A stretch of 8,327 nucleotides of DNA from an uncultured Porphyromonadaceae bacterium (GTDB lineage: Bacteria; Bacteroidota; Bacteroidia; Bacteroidales; Muribaculaceae): positions 1-8,327 of the forward strand of contig CAMWZB010000035.1 in NCBI GenBank assembly GCA_947178655.1, given 5' to 3'. Made by a program: the position numbers and the translations under genes. Below are positions 6,722 through 8,327 of the stretch, piece after piece; positions within the stretch are counted from its first letter, which is position 1, and each line of letters opens with the position of its first letter. The notes below the pieces were generated by a model. It was not told the origin of the DNA, ran no database searches, and saw only the letters and a list, made by a program, of their open reading frames with translations.

Positions 6722-8327
6722 TTGGCTATCAGTGCTCCGTCAGCTTTCAGCCGGCCGGCATGCACGAGCGAGTCGATATGGCTGACGACCTCGTCATAGT
6801 GGTGCGGATAGTATGGTCTGAGCGAGCGGATGTCGAGCCATTTGTGCGGAGCGATGGTGTCGAAGAACGAATCGAGCCTGCGCTCGAGTGCTGCCGTGTC
6901 GAGCGGAGTCGCCTTGCTGCGTCTTGTGCGGCAGATGTCGCACTTTTCGCAGTCGTCAACCGGCGTCTCGCCGAAGTATCGCAGCATGCCCGCTACACGG
7001 CAGGCGCTGTCATCGAAGGCGAAATCAGTCATGGCTTTGATTTGTCCTTCCATCGCCCTGCGGCGGTCTTCGTAGACTGCCCGGGGGATGATGAGCTGCT
7101 CGGACGGCACGCGGTTGGCCGTGAACAATATCTGGGGACTGCTGCGCCGGGGTATGAAGCGGATGATGTGTTCGCGGCGCCATTTGACGAGAATCTCGCT
7201 GACGGTCTGCTGCCGGAGTCCGCATGCAGCGGCTATGAGTGATTCGTTGATCTGCACGAAGTCGGTGAATAGTCCGCTGTAATTGCGCAGCATATAGTCC
7301 ATGACAGATTCCTCCCGGGCATCGAATTCGATGGTGTACAGTTCGTGGCGCCCGACGCATATCATAGCCTCGGCTTCGCGGTCGACCGGTCCGGTGTAGC
7401 TGATGTATTCGGCACGGTAGAGTATACGTATGGCAGAGAGCACGCGTCGCGGGTCCATGTTGTAGCGGGCGCACATCTCTTCGGGCCGGAAGTCGTACAC
7501 GGCACCGAATCCCTCGCCCATGGGTACGGAGAGGAAGCGGCAGATTTCGTCATAAACGGTCCGGATATAGTCCTTTTCGGGAAATGCGGAGGCAAGGCGT
7601 CTGGCCAGAGTGGCGCGGTCGCTGTCGGCGACTGTCATCACAGCCACTGAGGGGAGGCCGTCGCGTCCTGCCCGGCCTGCTTCCTGATAGTATTCTTCAA
7701 GTGCCGAGGGTATATCGTAATGCACCACCACGCGCACGTCGGGCTTGTCGATGCCCATGCCGAAGGCTGTGGTAGCCACCATGACCCTGGTGCGTCCTGA
7801 GGCCCACTCGTCCTGGCGCGATGCTTTCTCATGTACTTCCAGTCCGGCATGGTAGAAGAGGGCGCTGACGCCTTGACGCTGTAGCATGGCGGCAAGGTCG
7901 GATGCGCGTCGGCGCGAGCGTGTGTATACTATTACGGAACCTGTCGTGCCGCGGAGTATTTCGAGGAGCTTCCCGAATTTGTCGCCGGTATGTCTGACCA
8001 GAAACGATATATTGTCGCGGCTGAAGCTCAGTGAGAACCGCCGTTCGTGGCTCATGCCAAGCTGCCCGGCTATGTCGTCCACAACACGTGGTGTGGCCGA
8101 TGCCGTCAGGGCAAGGAGAGGTGCTGTCAGTCCGGCCTCTTCGCGCAGCCGTGATATGTGGAGGTAGGAAGGACGGAAGTCGTAGCCCCACTGTGAGATG
8201 CAGTGCGCTTCGTCGACCACTATGAGCGATATTTCGACCGAAGCCAGCATGGCTGAGAAACGCTGGGTGTGGCGGCGCTCCGGGGCCACGTAGACGAGTT
8301 TGACCAGATTCTGGCGACACTGTTCGT
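6715..8327 (-). CDS. recQ: RecQ-family ATP-dependent DNA helicase, N-terminus outside the window
   Basis: A superfamily 2 helicase that unwinds DNA 3' to 5' in recombination and repair. About 536 codons are visible; the gene runs off the right edge, so motif I (Walker A) is not seen. The visible part opens with KLVYVAPER (motif Ib region). DEAH motif II is at 8203-8214, within DEAHCISQWGYDFRPSY, the RecQ aromatic-rich loop. TASA motif III is at 8095-8106. Motif V (ATTAFGMGIDKPD) and motif VI (QEAGRAGRD) follow. Then comes a region of about 220 residues that includes a probable winged helix, and only then the zinc cluster: one Cys, 16 residues on CEKCDIC (6929-7002). A short helical tail ends the protein with no HRDC domain. 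This order differs from E. coli RecQ, where zinc binding directly follows the core, but matches short Bacteroidota RecQ proteins as I recall them. A GTG at 8287-8289 is an internal codon, not the start. Confidence 0.93.
   Translation of the reverse strand, partial: EQCRQNLVKLVYVAPERRHTQRFSAMLASVEISLIVVDEAHCISQWGYDFRPSYLHISRLREEAGLTAPLLALTASATPRVVDDIAGQLGMSHERRFSLSFSRDNISFLVRHTGDKFGKLLEILRGTTGSVIVYTRSRRRASDLAAMLQRQGVSALFYHAGLEVHEKASRQDEWASGRTRVMVATTAFGMGIDKPDVRVVVHYDIPSALEEYYQEAGRAGRDGLPSVAVMTVADSDRATLARRLASAFPEKDYIRTVYDEICRFLSVPMGEGFGAVYDFRPEEMCARYNMDPRRVLSAIRILYRAEYISYTGPVDREAEAMICVGRHELYTIEFDAREESVMDYMLRNYSGLFTDFVQINESLIAAACGLRQQTVSEILVKWRREHIIRFIPRRSSPQILFTANRVPSEQLIIPRAVYEDRRRAMEGQIKAMTDFAFDDSACRVAGMLRYFGETPVDDCEKCDICRTRRSKATPLDTAALERRLDSFFDTIAPHKWLDIRSLRPYYPHHYDEVVSHIDSLVHAGRLKADGALIAKC

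Noticed and set aside
8287..8289. GTG as the recQ start codon
   Set aside because: The frame continues upstream as KLVYVAPER, the conserved RecQ motif Ib region, so the gene simply runs off the window.

Overview
The window looks like chromosomal DNA of a Bacteroidota, most likely order Bacteroidales. Four things point there: a promoter matching the Bacteroides-type -33/-7 pattern (TTTG, 20-bp gap, TACATTTG), a tRNA whose CCA end is not encoded, start codons without clear Shine-Dalgarno sites, and a TamL-type lipoprotein outer-membrane assembly factor. The high G/C content for this order would suit a Muribaculaceae-like genome, but that is inference. No mobile element, CRISPR array, phage gene or integrase is visible.

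Layout, left to right. (1) Positions 1-99 hold the 3' part of a tRNA-Asn(GUU) and its intrinsic terminator. (2) A promoter at 109-140 precedes a same-strand gene run: a membrane histidine kinase (160-2256), a TamL-like BamA-superfamily lipoprotein (2253-4643, overlapping the kinase by ATGA) and a phosphoglycolate-phosphatase-like HAD hydrolase (4665-5318). (3) A small membrane-anchored protein of unknown function lies convergently on the minus strand (5328-5792). (4) A ComF-family phosphoribosyltransferase with a TTG start (5811-6560) diverges from it across 18 bp. (5) A 154-bp convergent spacer with weak hairpins (6561-6714) leads to the 3' part of a RecQ-family helicase on the minus strand (6715 to the right edge), whose N-terminus is outside the window.

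Most of this is ordinary housekeeping content and I see no clear new defence or mobile system. The best leads are: an orphan sensor kinase translationally coupled to an outer-membrane assembly factor, which would fit envelope sensing tied to barrel-protein or surface-lipoprotein export; a non-canonical Met at H+4 in that kinase's phosphoacceptor motif; the unknown membrane-anchored protein; and the domain order of the RecQ protein, where the zinc-binding cysteines come after a long winged-helix-like region and not directly after the helicase core.
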